NCBI GenBank assembly: GCA_004154925.1
Contig: QJNS01000115.1
Location: forward strand, 184,698 to 248,697
From: Monosporascus cannonballus
Lineage: Eukaryota > Ascomycota > Sordariomycetes > Xylariales
Reading direction: 5' to 3'
DNA length: 64,000 bases
Position numbers and translations under genes: made by a program. Each line of letters opens with the position of its first letter. The first letter of the stretch is position 1. Shown in pieces: positions 1 through 11,744 of this stretch. Under the pieces are notes generated by a model. That model did no database searches. It was not told where the DNA came from and saw only the letters and a list, made by a program, of their open reading frames with translations.

Positions 1-3000
1 CAACCGCTCTCTTCCGACACGGCTCCAACCATCCAAGACCTGCCCGAACAGTTGTGGAACCGAGCCTACGATGATCTCAAAGAGGAGGAGTCCGGGCTGG
101 TGGACACCTATAAGAAGCTGTTGTCTCGTGAACTCGAAGGCGATCCCAGCTCCACAGACCTGACGTCCCAGAAGAATGAGATCGAACAGAAAAACCCGGA
201 AATGAGGCGGGACCAAATGAGTCGACTCGTTACCGCCGGGTTGAAGAAGATAAAGAAAGAGGCCAAAATCAAGGGAAATATCGAGGAAGGAATGCAGCCC
301 CTGTCCTCCGCAAAAGGGGTGATAGATACGGTAATAAAGGCCTATCCGGAAGCTAGTTTTACGTGGGCCGGCGTTTGTTGTACTTTGCAGGTAAGTTTCG
401 CGAAAACTTAAATTATAAATGCTAACGCAGTAAAAGATATTTGCAAATCCAGTAACAGAGATAAGGGCCAACCGCGAAGGAATTGCCTATGTCGTCTTTA
501 GGATGGAATGGTATTGGCAACTGTCGAAGCTGCTCCTTAACGAGAACAAAGACGACGGGAAATCCGCGGGACTGCGAAATAAACTAGAGAAGTACGTTAT
601 CGACCTTTACAAAGCCCTGCTCTCATACCAGATGAAAAGCGTCTATTCGTACTACCGGAGCCGGTACGTCGTCTTCTGGCGGGATGTGATCAAGCTCGAC
701 GACTGGGATGGCAGCCTAAAGATTATCAAAAGCGCCGAGGATATTATTCGACAGGATGCCTTTGCGTATAATATCGAGAGTATCAAGGGCCATTTCGAGA
801 AGCTCGTTAAAGCTGCCAAGTTCCAGCAGAAGTTTCTCCCCGACATCCATTAGTTTATCCAGGACCAGACGGCGGCACAGTGGGAGATGCAACAAGAAAA
901 GAAGAACAAAAAACAGGAAAAGAAGAACAAGGAATGCCTGGCCGACCTGCACAGGACGGACCCCCGCGATAACAAAAAGCGCATTAAGCAAACCAAAGGC
1001 GGCTTGCTGGAGGACTCGTCTAACTAGATCCTTAAGCACGAGGACTTCCAGCAATGGCACAATAACGATAATGCCAGGCTGCTATGGATCAAAGGCGATC
1101 CGGGGAAAAGAAAAACGATACTTTTAATTGCTATTATCGATAAGCTGGAACGGCAGTTAAAGCAATTAAAACAACCGCACCAGCAGTTTATTACCGTCCT
1201 CTCCTATTTCTTCTGCCAGGGCACAAACGCAGTTCTCAATAACGCTACGGCCGTATTAAGAAGCCTAATTTACCTCCTCGGCGTCCGAAACCCATCACTT
1301 TTTTCGTACTTACGAAAACATTACGATACTACCCGCTTAAAGCTTTTCGAAAACGCAAACGCCTTTTTCGCCCTATCAGAAATATTAAAAGGCATGCTAC
1401 GCCACTCAAGCCTATCGAAAATATATATCGTGGTTAACGTATTCGACGAATGCGTAACAGGCCTGAAAATACTTTTAAACTTTATTCTTCGTAATACTTC
1501 TAAATCGCCTCGTATTAAATGGATTATATCTAGCCGTAATTACGTCAAGCAACGACTGGACAACTCGGGAATAACGTTCAATTTCGAATTAACATAAAAT
1601 ACAAAACAGGTGGCAACTGCCGTTAATACTTACATCGATTTTAAAATATCCGAACTCCTATTATTAAACAATAACGTACATAAGTCTTACATACGGAACA
1701 TTATGCGCCAAAAGGCTAACGGCACATTCCTCTAAGTGGCCCTCGTTATTCAAAAGCTTAAAAATGTTAAAAGCTGGCATATGTTAAAGGTCATCGAAGA
1801 AATACCCGCAGGCTTGGAAAAACTTTACGTTCGAATAATAAAATATATTCAACAATTAAAAAAGGATTCGGAATTTTGTCGGCGCGTTTTTTCGACGGTT
1901 ACCCTAGCATATCGACCACTTCGCCTAACTGAACTCGGCGTTTTATCTGGACTACCAAATAAGATTACAGGTAATGTAAATAATATAAGGGACATTATGG
2001 CCATATACGGTTCGTTCCTTACGATCCAAAACGGTTACGTTTACCTTATTCATCAATCGGTCAAGGATTACTTAAGCATAAAAGCAAGCAATACTATCTT
2101 CCCCTCCGGCCCCACAAACGTCCACCACGCCATCTTCTTGCGGTCGTTACAAGCCATATCAACGCTACGGCGGGACATCTACAATTTGCACCATCCTGGA
2201 CTCCTAATCGGCAATATAAAAGCACCACCCAGCGATCCGTTAACGGCCATACGGTACTCCTGCGTCCACTGGATCGGCCATTTCTGCGATGCTTACAGTA
2301 GTAGCCGTCCTAAGGTCGAAACTATCGGCCACTTCCTTCGAGAAAAATTCCTTTACTGGCTCGAGGCTTTAAGTCTTATTTAACACATTAGGGACGTTAT
2401 TCTTTCGATAACGAAATTAAAGAGCTTGCTAAAAGTTAGTATCTATTTTAACGTTATAATAAAAACAAAATTAATTAACATAAAAATAATTATCCAACGG
2501 CGAATTACTAGGTCTTATCCAGGATTCACGCCGGTTTATGCTCCAGAATAGATGGGTGATTGAGAATGCTTCACTCCAGGCATACGCATCAGCTCTTATA
2601 TTTAGTCCGGTGTATTGCTTGATACGTAAGATTTTCAAGTATGAAGAGCCGAAATGGATAAAGCCTAAGCCAGTAGTGGAACATTCCTGGAGTCCTTGTT
2701 TACAGACGCTCGAGGGCCATAAAGATTCGGTCTGGTCGGTGGCCTTCTCTCACGACTCGAAGCTCTTGGCGTCGGCGTCAGGTGACAAGACCGTCAAGAT
2801 CTGGGAAGCGGCGACGGGGTTTTGTTTACAGACGTTCGAGGTTGGCACTATAGTACAAACCATATCGTTCGACGATAGCGGCTTATATCTGGATACCGAG
2901 ATTGGCCGTATTGATCTAGCTGCTGGGGCAAAGAGAATCTAACACTTACCTCGAACTCCGCATCCGGATCAAGCTCAGGAAGCATAATACTATGGCTACG

Positions 3001-3197
3001 CCTTAAGCCGCGAGGGATCCTGGATTACCTGGAACAAACATAGCGTGCTGTGGCTTCCGACCGACTACCGGCCTTCCGCCTCTGTCATTTTGTTTTTTGC
3101 GTCGCCATCGACGCCGTCGACGGTTACAAGGATTGGCCTCGGTTGTAATTCGGGGAGGGTCGTGGTGATTGGGCTCTTGCGTTCGGGGCCGTTATAG
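1..3197 (+). pseudogene. NACHT-WD40 NLR (heterokaryon-incompatibility / NWD type), RIP-broken, 5' end outside window
   Basis: The frame is open to the left edge. Exon 1 runs to 390, and an intron of about 46 nt (391-436, gtaagt donor, gctaac branch site) precedes the frame that resumes at 437. In order: a NACHT_N-like helical domain (about 30-850), a NACHT NTPase (about 1070-1760), a helical linker, one WD40 repeat (about 2700-2820, [15 protein letters not shown] ... DKTVKIWE) and the conserved tail of these proteins (YGYALSREGSWITW, about 2990-3030). The reading frame is crossed by stops at sites where the family has Gln or Trp: TAG 851, TAG 1025, the stop after NFELT near 1596, TAA after GTFL near 1733, and TAA 2940 and 2985; 3195 closes the frame. 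Walker A reads GDPGKRKT instead of GKGKT, and Walker B reads VVNVFDEC with Asn where Asp is expected. All of these fit C-to-T or G-to-A. Family members sense non-self and trigger incompatibility cell death; this copy cannot be functional. The domain identity is from recalled family sequences. Confidence 0.88.
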
Positions 3198-4370
3198 TTC
3201 TCGGAGCCATAGAAGAACCTTATTCCATAAGATCCACCGGCCCTTATGGAATGCACATAGTACCACGTGTTGCCCTTATTTCTCTCTCTTTCTCTCTCTC
3301 TCTTTCTCTCTCTCTCTTTCTCTCTCTTTTTTTTTATAACTTTGCTAGTAGGTCGTAGGAGTCCATGTTAATTTATATTCTTATTCTTTGGTGTTGGAGT
3401 TGCGCGTGACGACTTTTCTTGCGATTTCTGGAAATATCCATTATGTGATCTGCACCTTACATGACCTGACCCCTTTTTTGGAGTGGACGCAAGACCTCCC
3501 TAGCAGATCTCTTTGGAAAGTGCTAGATTACTTCTGAGTCATAGGGATGAATTATCTGTTATTTGCTTACGGACTGAGTCAACCATCTGACCCTAGCGCG
3601 TGACCGACAACATTCGTCACGGGAGATTTCTACGATATGGCGCTGACGTCTTGTCATGCCTTGTCTTGGAAACTCCGCATGGGTCAAATGAGCTCTTCCG
3701 GGAATGTTGAACTTAGGGCTTAGCAAGCTGAACAGCTGAACAGCTGAGCCTTGGCTTAGCTAAATCAACTACTTGTGGAAATTACCTTCAGCCGAGACTG
3801 GTACCATTTTCTTCTATTTATAGCTGTATTTTCTAATATTGAAGGTATCATTACCTTCTATTGCTTATCAGGCCCCCTTAGAGGTCAACCTGATAATATA
3901 TCTTTCTTCAGTTTTAAATGCTTCAGTGTGTGATGCCAGGGTCTCATAGTTAGTGTGGCTTTAGGTGTTTTCTTAGCTGCATTTTAATGAAACGAACCAC
4001 TTCTGGGGCTTGAGATGTTACTTTGTGCAGAACGAGCCGGTGCGTTACTAACTAATTCTTGTCTCAGCCGTTTGGAGTCGCTTTGCGCCAATTTTCTTAA
4101 TTAAAAGTACGTTGAATTTAAGTTTCTTACAGGGATGAAAGATGCAATCCATGGCTTGCGTTGTCTATGTGAACCTCTTATGCCTAGCCATTTAACCGAG
4201 TACTGACTTCCCTCGATTGTCTTATGTACAAATATCATGAGAGAATTTAAAGAAAACACGATTACAAGCATTACATAAAAGATTTTGTTGGAAATGTTAC
4301 AGGACAGCACGGGAATACTGATGGGGTTGAAAAGTAGGTGCAACCAGCGTGGCGCTGATTGGATGATTGC
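3198..4370. other. Intergenic stretch between NLR relic and transposon
   Basis: Apart from the microsatellite, this holds only short frames with no recognisable protein. A small tandem GCTGAACA motif lies near 3728-3748. Composition is intermediate between the NLR and the AT-rich island. The 4321-4375 sequence is continuous with 11085 onward once the inserted transposon is removed. Confidence 0.6.
3278..3336. repeat. Pyrimidine-tract microsatellite (CT/TTTC)n ending in a T run
   Basis: About 59 bases of almost pure C and T, alternating CTCTCTCT with TTTC, end in ten or more T residues. It lies just past the NLR pseudogene and has no coding content. Confidence 0.9.
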
Positions 4371-4375
4371 GGCAC
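4371..4375. repeat. Target-site duplication, left (GGCAC)
   Basis: The five bases GGCAC sit directly before the LTR that starts TGTTACG and are repeated exactly at 11085-11089. This is the 5-bp duplication expected for Ty3/Gypsy integration. Confidence 0.95.
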
Positions 4376-4751
4376 TGTTACGACCCGACAAGCTCCGGTC
4401 TCAAGAGACGGTCAGGCAGGGAGCACACGGGCCACCTCCCGGGTCACGTGACCGTGATCACTGCCAAGCCAATGATTATTAGTGATCAAAGGTGATCCCA
4501 AGTAATCGTAATTACTATTAACGGCGTAATTACGAATAATTAAGCCAAAAAGGAAAAGAATATATACGTTTATTATTTCCATAATTTAAATAATTTTAAT
4601 TTGCAATATAATATTATTATTTAAAATATTTTTAATATTATAAAACATAATACATTATTATATTTTTTACTAAGATTTTTACGATATTTTTATTAATATA
4701 AACTTATTATCTTAAAATTTAATAATTAATTAAATTTTATAATTCGTTATA
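4376..4751 (+). repeat. 5' LTR of family A copy 1
   Basis: It aligns base for base in length (376 bp) with 10709-11084. The first 110 bases or so are nearly unmutated (for example GGGTCACGTGACCGTGATCA near 4440-4460). The remainder is heavily converted to A/T. Confidence 0.93.
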
Positions 4752-5399
4752 CGTTCTAAGTTTTTATTTAATAATATTAATTAATATTTAAAAAACCCTT
4801 ATTTAATAATTTTAGGTTCGAATTCGGAATTTGGAGAAAACAGTCCGATAATTTAAGGTTACGTTATTTACTTAATCCTTTTTCGCCTGCATAAAGCCCA
4901 AAAAGCCAAAATTTTACAATAAAAAAATAACCCTTAAATTTTTTTAATTTAAGTACAAATTTATTTTCGTTTTTTTAATTTTAATAACCTAACGAATATA
5001 ACCTTAATAATAAGAATATGAGTAATAAAAAATGCGGTTAATTAATTTAAACCTATTATAAGAAATTTTTTAAAAATAAAAAAAAAACAAATAAAAAATT
5101 TTTTATTAATAAGATTTTTTTAATTTATATTAATTTCAAAAATAAAATATACGATAATTTCGGCAATTTAAATAAAAAACGATTAACGGTTTAATAATTT
5201 TTATAATTCCGACAAAAAAAGCTTATATCCAAATATGCCGTAATTTTTAAAACTTTTGCGGTTAAGGCAAAATAAAAAAATAATAAGGCTAATATTTTTA
5301 TCGATATATTTTATAGAAAATTAAAAAATAATATAAGAAATAAAATAATTTGGATTAAATAATTAATTATTTTAAACCGATATATTATAAAAATAATTA

Positions 5400-8300
5400 A
5401 AATTAATAATCGATAATTTAAAAAATAACAAAAAAAAGGATAATATATTTTATATTCGGGATATAAGTTTAACTAAGGGAAAAAAAAACTTACCCCTTAT
5501 TATTTACGGAACGGCGCCAGAACTTATGGAACTTAACGTTATCTATAAACAAAATTCGAGCCAGATTAAATGCTTTAATTATAGCAAAATAGGATATAAG
5601 GCTTATAAATGCAAAAAACCTAAAAAGCTATAATAAAATAACTAAACCTTTGTACCGAAAAAACAATTTAAAAATAATTAAAAAAACAATAATAAAGTTA
5701 TTAACATAATTTAAGCCAAGTATATAGCAAGTTTATAACGAAAAGCCTAATAAAAACTATTATAATAAAAATTTCGACAAGAAATGCGAAAAGCTAAAAA
5801 GCTAGTTTAATAAGTATTACGAATATAATAAAAAGCGCTATAAAAATAATTATACGAATACCGGGATTAAATAGAAAAACTCTGTCCCGGAATACCTGAT
5901 CGATATAGCAAAATATACGCTATATACTGTCGACGACAAAAATATCCCGATTACGAAAAATAGAAATAATATATTTACGTACGAATTACCCGTATATACT
6001 ATAAGGGATTTAATTTTCCAAACCGTACCGGGCATAATAAAAATAATAAATAATAATATCGATAATTTTAAATTATAACCCCAGGAAATATCCAGCAATT
6101 AGCTAAAGTAAAAAATTAGCCCGAAAAGAAATAATGCTCGTAAAAAGACCTTTTTTGTTATTATAAATAATATAATTATTAAACGGAAAAAAATTAATTT
6201 AGCGTATGGTAAAAAAATATTACTAAAAAGTTATTACGGATTTTTATTTTAAATTAATATTTATAATAAACTTTTATAAAAAAAACTATTAAAAAATACG
6301 TTAATTTGCAAAAAACCTTTAAAACGATAATCGAAATAACGTATAATAGGATGTAACTATATTTATAAAAAAACAATTTATTTAATAAGGAGAAAAACTA
6401 TAAAAAAACTAAGAATAATTAATACGGTTCGAAAAAACAATACGTCGATAATAACGATAAATATAGCAGTTCGACGCGCTAAATAAAAACGTATAAGCAA
6501 AATTCGATAAATTCGAATAAGAATTAAAAGAAAAAGATTATTTATAAAAAAGATATAAAATAACGAAACCCAAAGAAAATAAAGCAAATTTTTAAAAGAA
6601 TCTTGAAACGTAATAATAAGAAATATTAATAACCTTATTATCTTAGATATACGAATCGGAACGTATTAATATACCGTAATAATAGATTACGGAATTTTAG
6701 GCGGAAATTATATTGTACCGGATATAATTAATAAGTTTAAATTATTATGGAAATATAAGTTAAAATTTTCTATAACGATAAATGCCGAAAGCTAGAAATT
6801 TGCTTACGATAACGGAAAAACTATATGCAAAATTAATTATTTCGAAATTTATATCTAAGGACAATATCAAATAATTAATTTCGATATCGTTTTATTTAGA
6901 AATTACGATATAATCTTAAGATTATTATAAATATGCCAGTACGGAATTTTAATTAACGGAAGAATTAACCAGGTAAAATTCGCTTTATTCCTTATTAATA
7001 AGTAAAAAAAAATTAAAATTTTAACATTTAATCGATAATAACGATAAATACAAACATAAGGATACGATAAATACTTTATTACTTAAGAAAATAAAATATA
7101 AAAAAAACGGATATTAAAGAAAAATACGACGTATTATTATTATTATTAAAACGAAATTAAAGTAATTAGATAACAATTTAAAATAATAAGAACAGTAACC
7201 CCAGAAATTAAAAAATTTAATTAATATATTACCGTAATATCATAGATATAAGTAACTTTTTAAGACAAAACTTAATACGAAATTATTAAAACATAATAAA
7301 TAAAATTACGAAATAATTTTTAAAAAAGGATTTTCGACAAAGTTTTATCTTATTTATAATCTTAACGGAAACGAATTACGTATTTTCAAAAAATACTTAA
7401 AAGATTTGTTACAGACAAAATAGATTCGATTTTCGAAATTATTAACAAAATACCTGATGTTTTTCGTACTTAAAAAAATAAAAAATTACGATTTGTGGTT
7501 AATTATTAACAACTAAATAATATTATTATTAAAAATCGAATATTATTACCCTTAATTACGGAAATAAAAAACCGATTTTACAGAGTTAAATGGTTTACAG
7601 CATTCGATTTTAAAAATAGATATAACCTTATTAAAATTAAAAAAGGTTACGAATAAAAAATAACCTTTAAAACGAAATACGGATTATTTAAGTATTTGGT
7701 TATATTAATAAGACTTACGAACGTATTAATAACTTTTTAACAGATAATAAATTATGTATTACGAAAATATTTCGACATTTTTGTTGTTTGTTATTTCGAT
7801 AATATTTTTATTTTCTTAAAAACGGAAAAAATCTATACAAAATACGTTTAGAAGGTTTTTTAAGTTTTACAGGACGTAAAATTATTTATTAAGGCAAAAA
7901 AAAGGTAATTCCATATATAAAAAGTAAAATATCTGGAATATATTATTACCTTAGAATATATCAAGATAAATATTAAAAAAATCGTTGTAATTATAAAATA
8001 ATAAACGCTAATAATAATTAAAAAGGTATAAATATTCCTTAGATTCCTTAATTATTATAAGACATTTATTCGAAATTTTAGCAAAATAATTATACCTTGA
8101 ATAAATTTTACGAAAAAAAAGAATTTGAATGGACGTTAAATACGAAAAAAGCATTTCAGAATATTAAAAATATAATTACCAATAAATTAATATTAATTAT
8201 ATACGATTTAAACCGTTGCGTTAAATTAAAAACCGATATTTTAAATTACGCGTTAAACGTAGTAATCGGATAACGAAATAATTAAGGCAAATTATACCTT

Positions 8301-9800
8301 ATTATATTTTTTTGTACAAATTAAAAGGAATTAAGTTTAATTATAGTATTTTAAATAAAGAATTTATGGCCATTATTATGGCATTTCGAAAATTTAAGTA
8401 TTTCCTAAAGGGAAATTTATACTAGGTTAAGGTTTATACGGATTATCAAAATTTTACCCGATTTATTATAATTAGGGAACTTACAGGATAATAATTAAGA
8501 TACGTAAAAAAACTGGCAAATTTCGACTTTATTATTATTTATCAAAAAGCATTAAAAAACGGCAGAACAAATATTTTAAGTAAATAATTAAACATTAAAG
8601 AAAATTGGTTAAAATTAATTATATAATTTTTGACATTATTATAAAAGGATATTTATGCTTACGACAGATTACGATAATTCGGGCAATATCCAGTAACATA
8701 TATTAGAAAAATTAATAATATAATAATAATTTTCTAAAAAACCAGAAAACGAATAATATATAAATTTTAAAAAGATATTAAAAAGTTTTAATATGAAAAT
8801 TATACGAACATTAGTTATACGGATATTTAAGGATCCATAAAACCTTAAAACGATTATAACGTATATATTCTTTTCCTAGAATAAAATTAATAATATAAAA
8901 AATTATATAGCAATATGATATTTGCGCCAAAATAAAAGTTCGACGACATAAGCCATATGGAAAACTACAGTTATTACCAATTGCAAAATAATTATAGTAT
9001 TTAATTATATTCGATTTTATTATTAAGGTTTTTATATTAAAAAATCCAGTTACGGAAATATATTACGATAGAATTTTCGTAATAATCGACCGATTTATGA
9101 AATTGTCTTATTTCTTATTATATTATAAAAATATAAACGCCGAATAATCGGTATATATTTTTTTTAAATATATTTTTAATATATAGAGAGTATTAATAAA
9201 AATTATATTAAATAAAGAATTAATATTTGTATTTAAATTTTAATAAGGTTTTATAATATAATTCGGCTTAAATTATAAATTATTTAACGTATTTAAATTT
9301 TAAACGAATAAATAAATAAAATAAATTAATTAAATTTTGAAAATCTATTTACGATATTATTTTAATTATAAATAAAATAATTAGGTTAAAGAATTTTTAA
9401 TTATATAATGAATTTATAATATTAATTATTATAAAAATATTAAAATAATATTTGTAAATATAAATTTTGATTTTATTTTAAAAGTTTATAAAAAAATACG
9501 AAACGAAAGTTTAATTAATATTAAAGTAATTTTTATCTTAAAATAATTACGATAATTGTACCACAAAATAAATATAAAATTAGAATTCGTAAAAAATCAA
9601 ATAAATAAAAATTATAATTAAAAGAGATTAAAAGGATTAAGTTTCGAAAAAGGAAAAATAATTTTTTTTATTATAAATAATATTTAAATAAAAAGATTTA
9701 ATAAAAAATTCGATTTTAAATATATCGGTTTATATAAAATCGTTAAGAAAGTCTTAAAAAATAATTATTAATTAAAAGTTTTATCGAAAGTTAAATTTTA
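5400..9800 (+). pseudogene. gag-pol relic of family A copy 1
   Basis: Protein relics are readable through many stops. The zinc knuckle reads CFNYSKIGYKAYKC where CX2CX4HX4C is expected, so Cys and His have become Tyr. The protease region shows DYG followed by GGNYIVPDIINK. The RT has WFTAFDFKNRYNLIKIKKGY and, at 7792-7803, YFDN where the catalytic motif is YFDD, so the second Asp is lost. The integrase HHCC finger reads YGYLRIHKTLKRL and QYDICAK, with His and Cys replaced by Tyr. A core relic FDFIIKVFILKNPVTEIYYD follows near 9010-9070. Every listed change fits a G-to-A or C-to-T transition. Boundaries are approximate because no continuous frame survives. Confidence 0.88.
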
Positions 9801-10691
9801 TTTAATTTTTTATATTTTGTTATTCGAATTAATAACAAATATAATTAAGGTATATACGGTACAAAACGATATAAAAATGGAAAATAAATAAGTATATAAG
9901 ATAAAAAAACATTTCGATATACGAAAATAAAACGGATTTACTTAGTACTTAATTAAATAAAAAAAATACCTAAATTCCGAAAATATTTGGAAACCTATTA
10001 AATATTTTATTAGCGCTTAACGTTTATTAAAAAATTTTTATTTATAACGATAAACGCGTTTTAATTAATAATTAATTTATTAATAATTAGGTTATTAAGT
10101 TAATTAATTACGGTTTATGTTAACGTAATAGCCGTAACGGCGGTTTTTAATTATTTTTATTTTCGATATTTTTATTTTTTTAATTTATTTAACGATTGGA
10201 ATTTACGTTATACTATAATAATACCTTTTGAATAAATTAATGCTTTTTATTTATATAAATAAATAAAACGAAAATTTTTTTTTTTTAATATTTACGTTAA
10301 GTTTTAAAATAAAGCCGTTAAAACTTTAATAATCGTTTTTCGACAAACGTTTTTTTACGTTTTAAGCGTTAATATTTGTAATAAATATTTTGCAGGGAAA
10401 AAATCGGTACGCCGATATTATTACAAAATCGATTTCGGTTAATATATTTCTTATATTTTAAGATATTTTTCATTATTTTATACCTTATATTTTTCGAGAA
10501 ATAATAAAAGCAAAACATAATTTCGTAATCAAATTAATTAAAGGTTTTTACAAAGTTAATACGACGAACGGTAGAAAAACGGGGAACGCGACGAATTTTG
10601 GAAATACGAAACGATATGGTTAAAAACAAAAAAAAGGATATTTACTAAACCAAAAAAAAGGGAAAAAAAAGAAATCTTAAGGGCAAGATTT

Positions 10692-10705
10692 AGAGAGGGG
10701 GGAAA
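10692..10705 (+). other. Polypurine tract of family A copy 1
   Basis: AGAGAGGGGGGAAA lies 3 bases upstream of the right LTR, the position of the plus-strand primer. A matching purine run in the inverted copy 2 lies next to its 3' LTR (25416-25430, seen as pyrimidines on the + strand). Confidence 0.8.
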
Positions 10706-10708
10706 TTA

Positions 10709-11084
10709 TGTTACAACCCGACAAATTCCGGTCTTAAAAAACGGTCAGGCAGAAAGCATACGGGCCATCTCCCAGGTTACGTAACCGTAATCACTGCCAA
10801 ATTAATAATCATTAGTAATTAAAAGTAATCCCAAATAATCGTAATTATTACTAACGGCGTAATTATAAATAATTAAGCCAAAAAGGAAAAAGATATATAC
10901 GTTTAATATTTCCATAATTTAAATAATTTCAGCTTGCAATATAATATCGTTATCCAAAACACCCTTGGCATTACGAAACGTAATACGTTACTATATTTAT
11001 TGCTTAGATTTCCATGATATTCCTGCCAACATAAACCCGGCGACTTAAGGTTTAATAATTGGTTAAACCCTATAGCTCGTCACA
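10709..11084 (+). repeat. 3' LTR of family A copy 1
   Basis: This is the second 376-bp LTR. Its inner half is moderately mutated, whereas the last 150 bases or so (from about 10930) keep GC-rich words such as CCCGGCGACTTAAGG and end GTCACA. That is the reverse of the 5' LTR, where the outer edge is its beginning. Confidence 0.93.
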
Positions 11085-11089
11085 GGCAC
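11085..11089. repeat. Target-site duplication, right (GGCAC)
   Basis: Exact repeat of 4371-4375, immediately after the CACA end of the right LTR. Confidence 0.95.
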
Positions 11090-11744
11090 GCCTGCCTTAC
11101 GCGGGGTTTAAACCCGACCGCGACATTAGCCGCACGAGGGCTGGCGGCTATATCTTGGTACAAACGACAGCTCTTCGGTCAACACAGTCCTATAGATATC
11201 CAAGGTATCTTATGTGGCATAATAATATGCCCCAAGTTTAGCAATCAAAATGGTTAGTACCTTACGGATTTATTAGGCATCGGCTTACAAGAACACGGCC
11301 TTTGCGACAAGCTCTTTCCCGATGCAAATAAACCTAGTAACATCGCAAAAGTCGAATATAGAAGTTCTTTATTAATTCGGACTTTACCGAAACGTTTAGC
11401 ATAATCGCTATCCATAGCCTGAACCTACGAAAGCAAGAGATACCGACTATGCCTAAAATATGTACGTGCCCCTTAGATTAAAAGGACGACTATGGTTCCG
11501 TAATAAAGAACTGTTAAGAATATTATTAGGCTTAAGCCAGGTTATGCGGCTAGGGAAGTATAAGAAGGAATATAATTTATCTAGTAAAAACCTTATTTAT
11601 GGTATATATATAAACAAATAACACGATTAACCTTAAACCTTTTATCTAAAACAAATATTATTTTATTCTTTTCCCAGATAAACCATTTACTTGCTGTATT
11701 TAATTTTACTTAGGCCGGCTTAGCCCGTCCTATGGATTGCTAAT
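11090..11744. other. Moderately mutated stretch, no gene recognised
   Basis: Composition is less AT-rich than the transposon. Fragments on the + strand read as short protein-like runs (for example IIAIHSLNLRKQEIPTMPK near 11400-11455) separated by stops. They suggest old coding DNA, but I could not assign a family. Confidence 0.4.

Larger units (their letters stand above)
4376..11084 (+). mobile_element. Complete Ty3/Gypsy LTR retrotransposon, family A copy 1, RIP-inactivated
   Basis: This 6709-bp element has two 376-bp LTRs (4376-4751, 10709-11084) that begin TGTTAC and end CACA (TATA in the mutated left copy), with an exact GGCAC duplication outside them. Inside, in order on the + strand, are a damaged zinc knuckle (about 5571-5612), an aspartic-protease motif (DYG, 6685-6693), reverse transcriptase (about 7500-7900), RNase H remnants, and an integrase with mutated zinc-binding residues (about 8810-9330). 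Protease-RT-integrase is the Ty3/Gypsy order. A polypurine tract precedes the right LTR. The coding sequence is saturated with TAA/TAG stops and composition is extremely AT-rich. The same family occurs inverted at 25044-31802. Confidence 0.95.

Noticed and set aside
4101..4482. Two opposite-strand frames of 65-96 codons at the left edge of family A copy 1
   Set aside because: Both run across the LTR boundary and the target-site duplication, so they cannot be ancestral genes.
4810..4825. GGTTCGAATTCGG just inside family A copy 1, another B-box-like word
   Set aside because: No cloverleaf can be drawn around it, and it is internal to a mutated retrotransposon.
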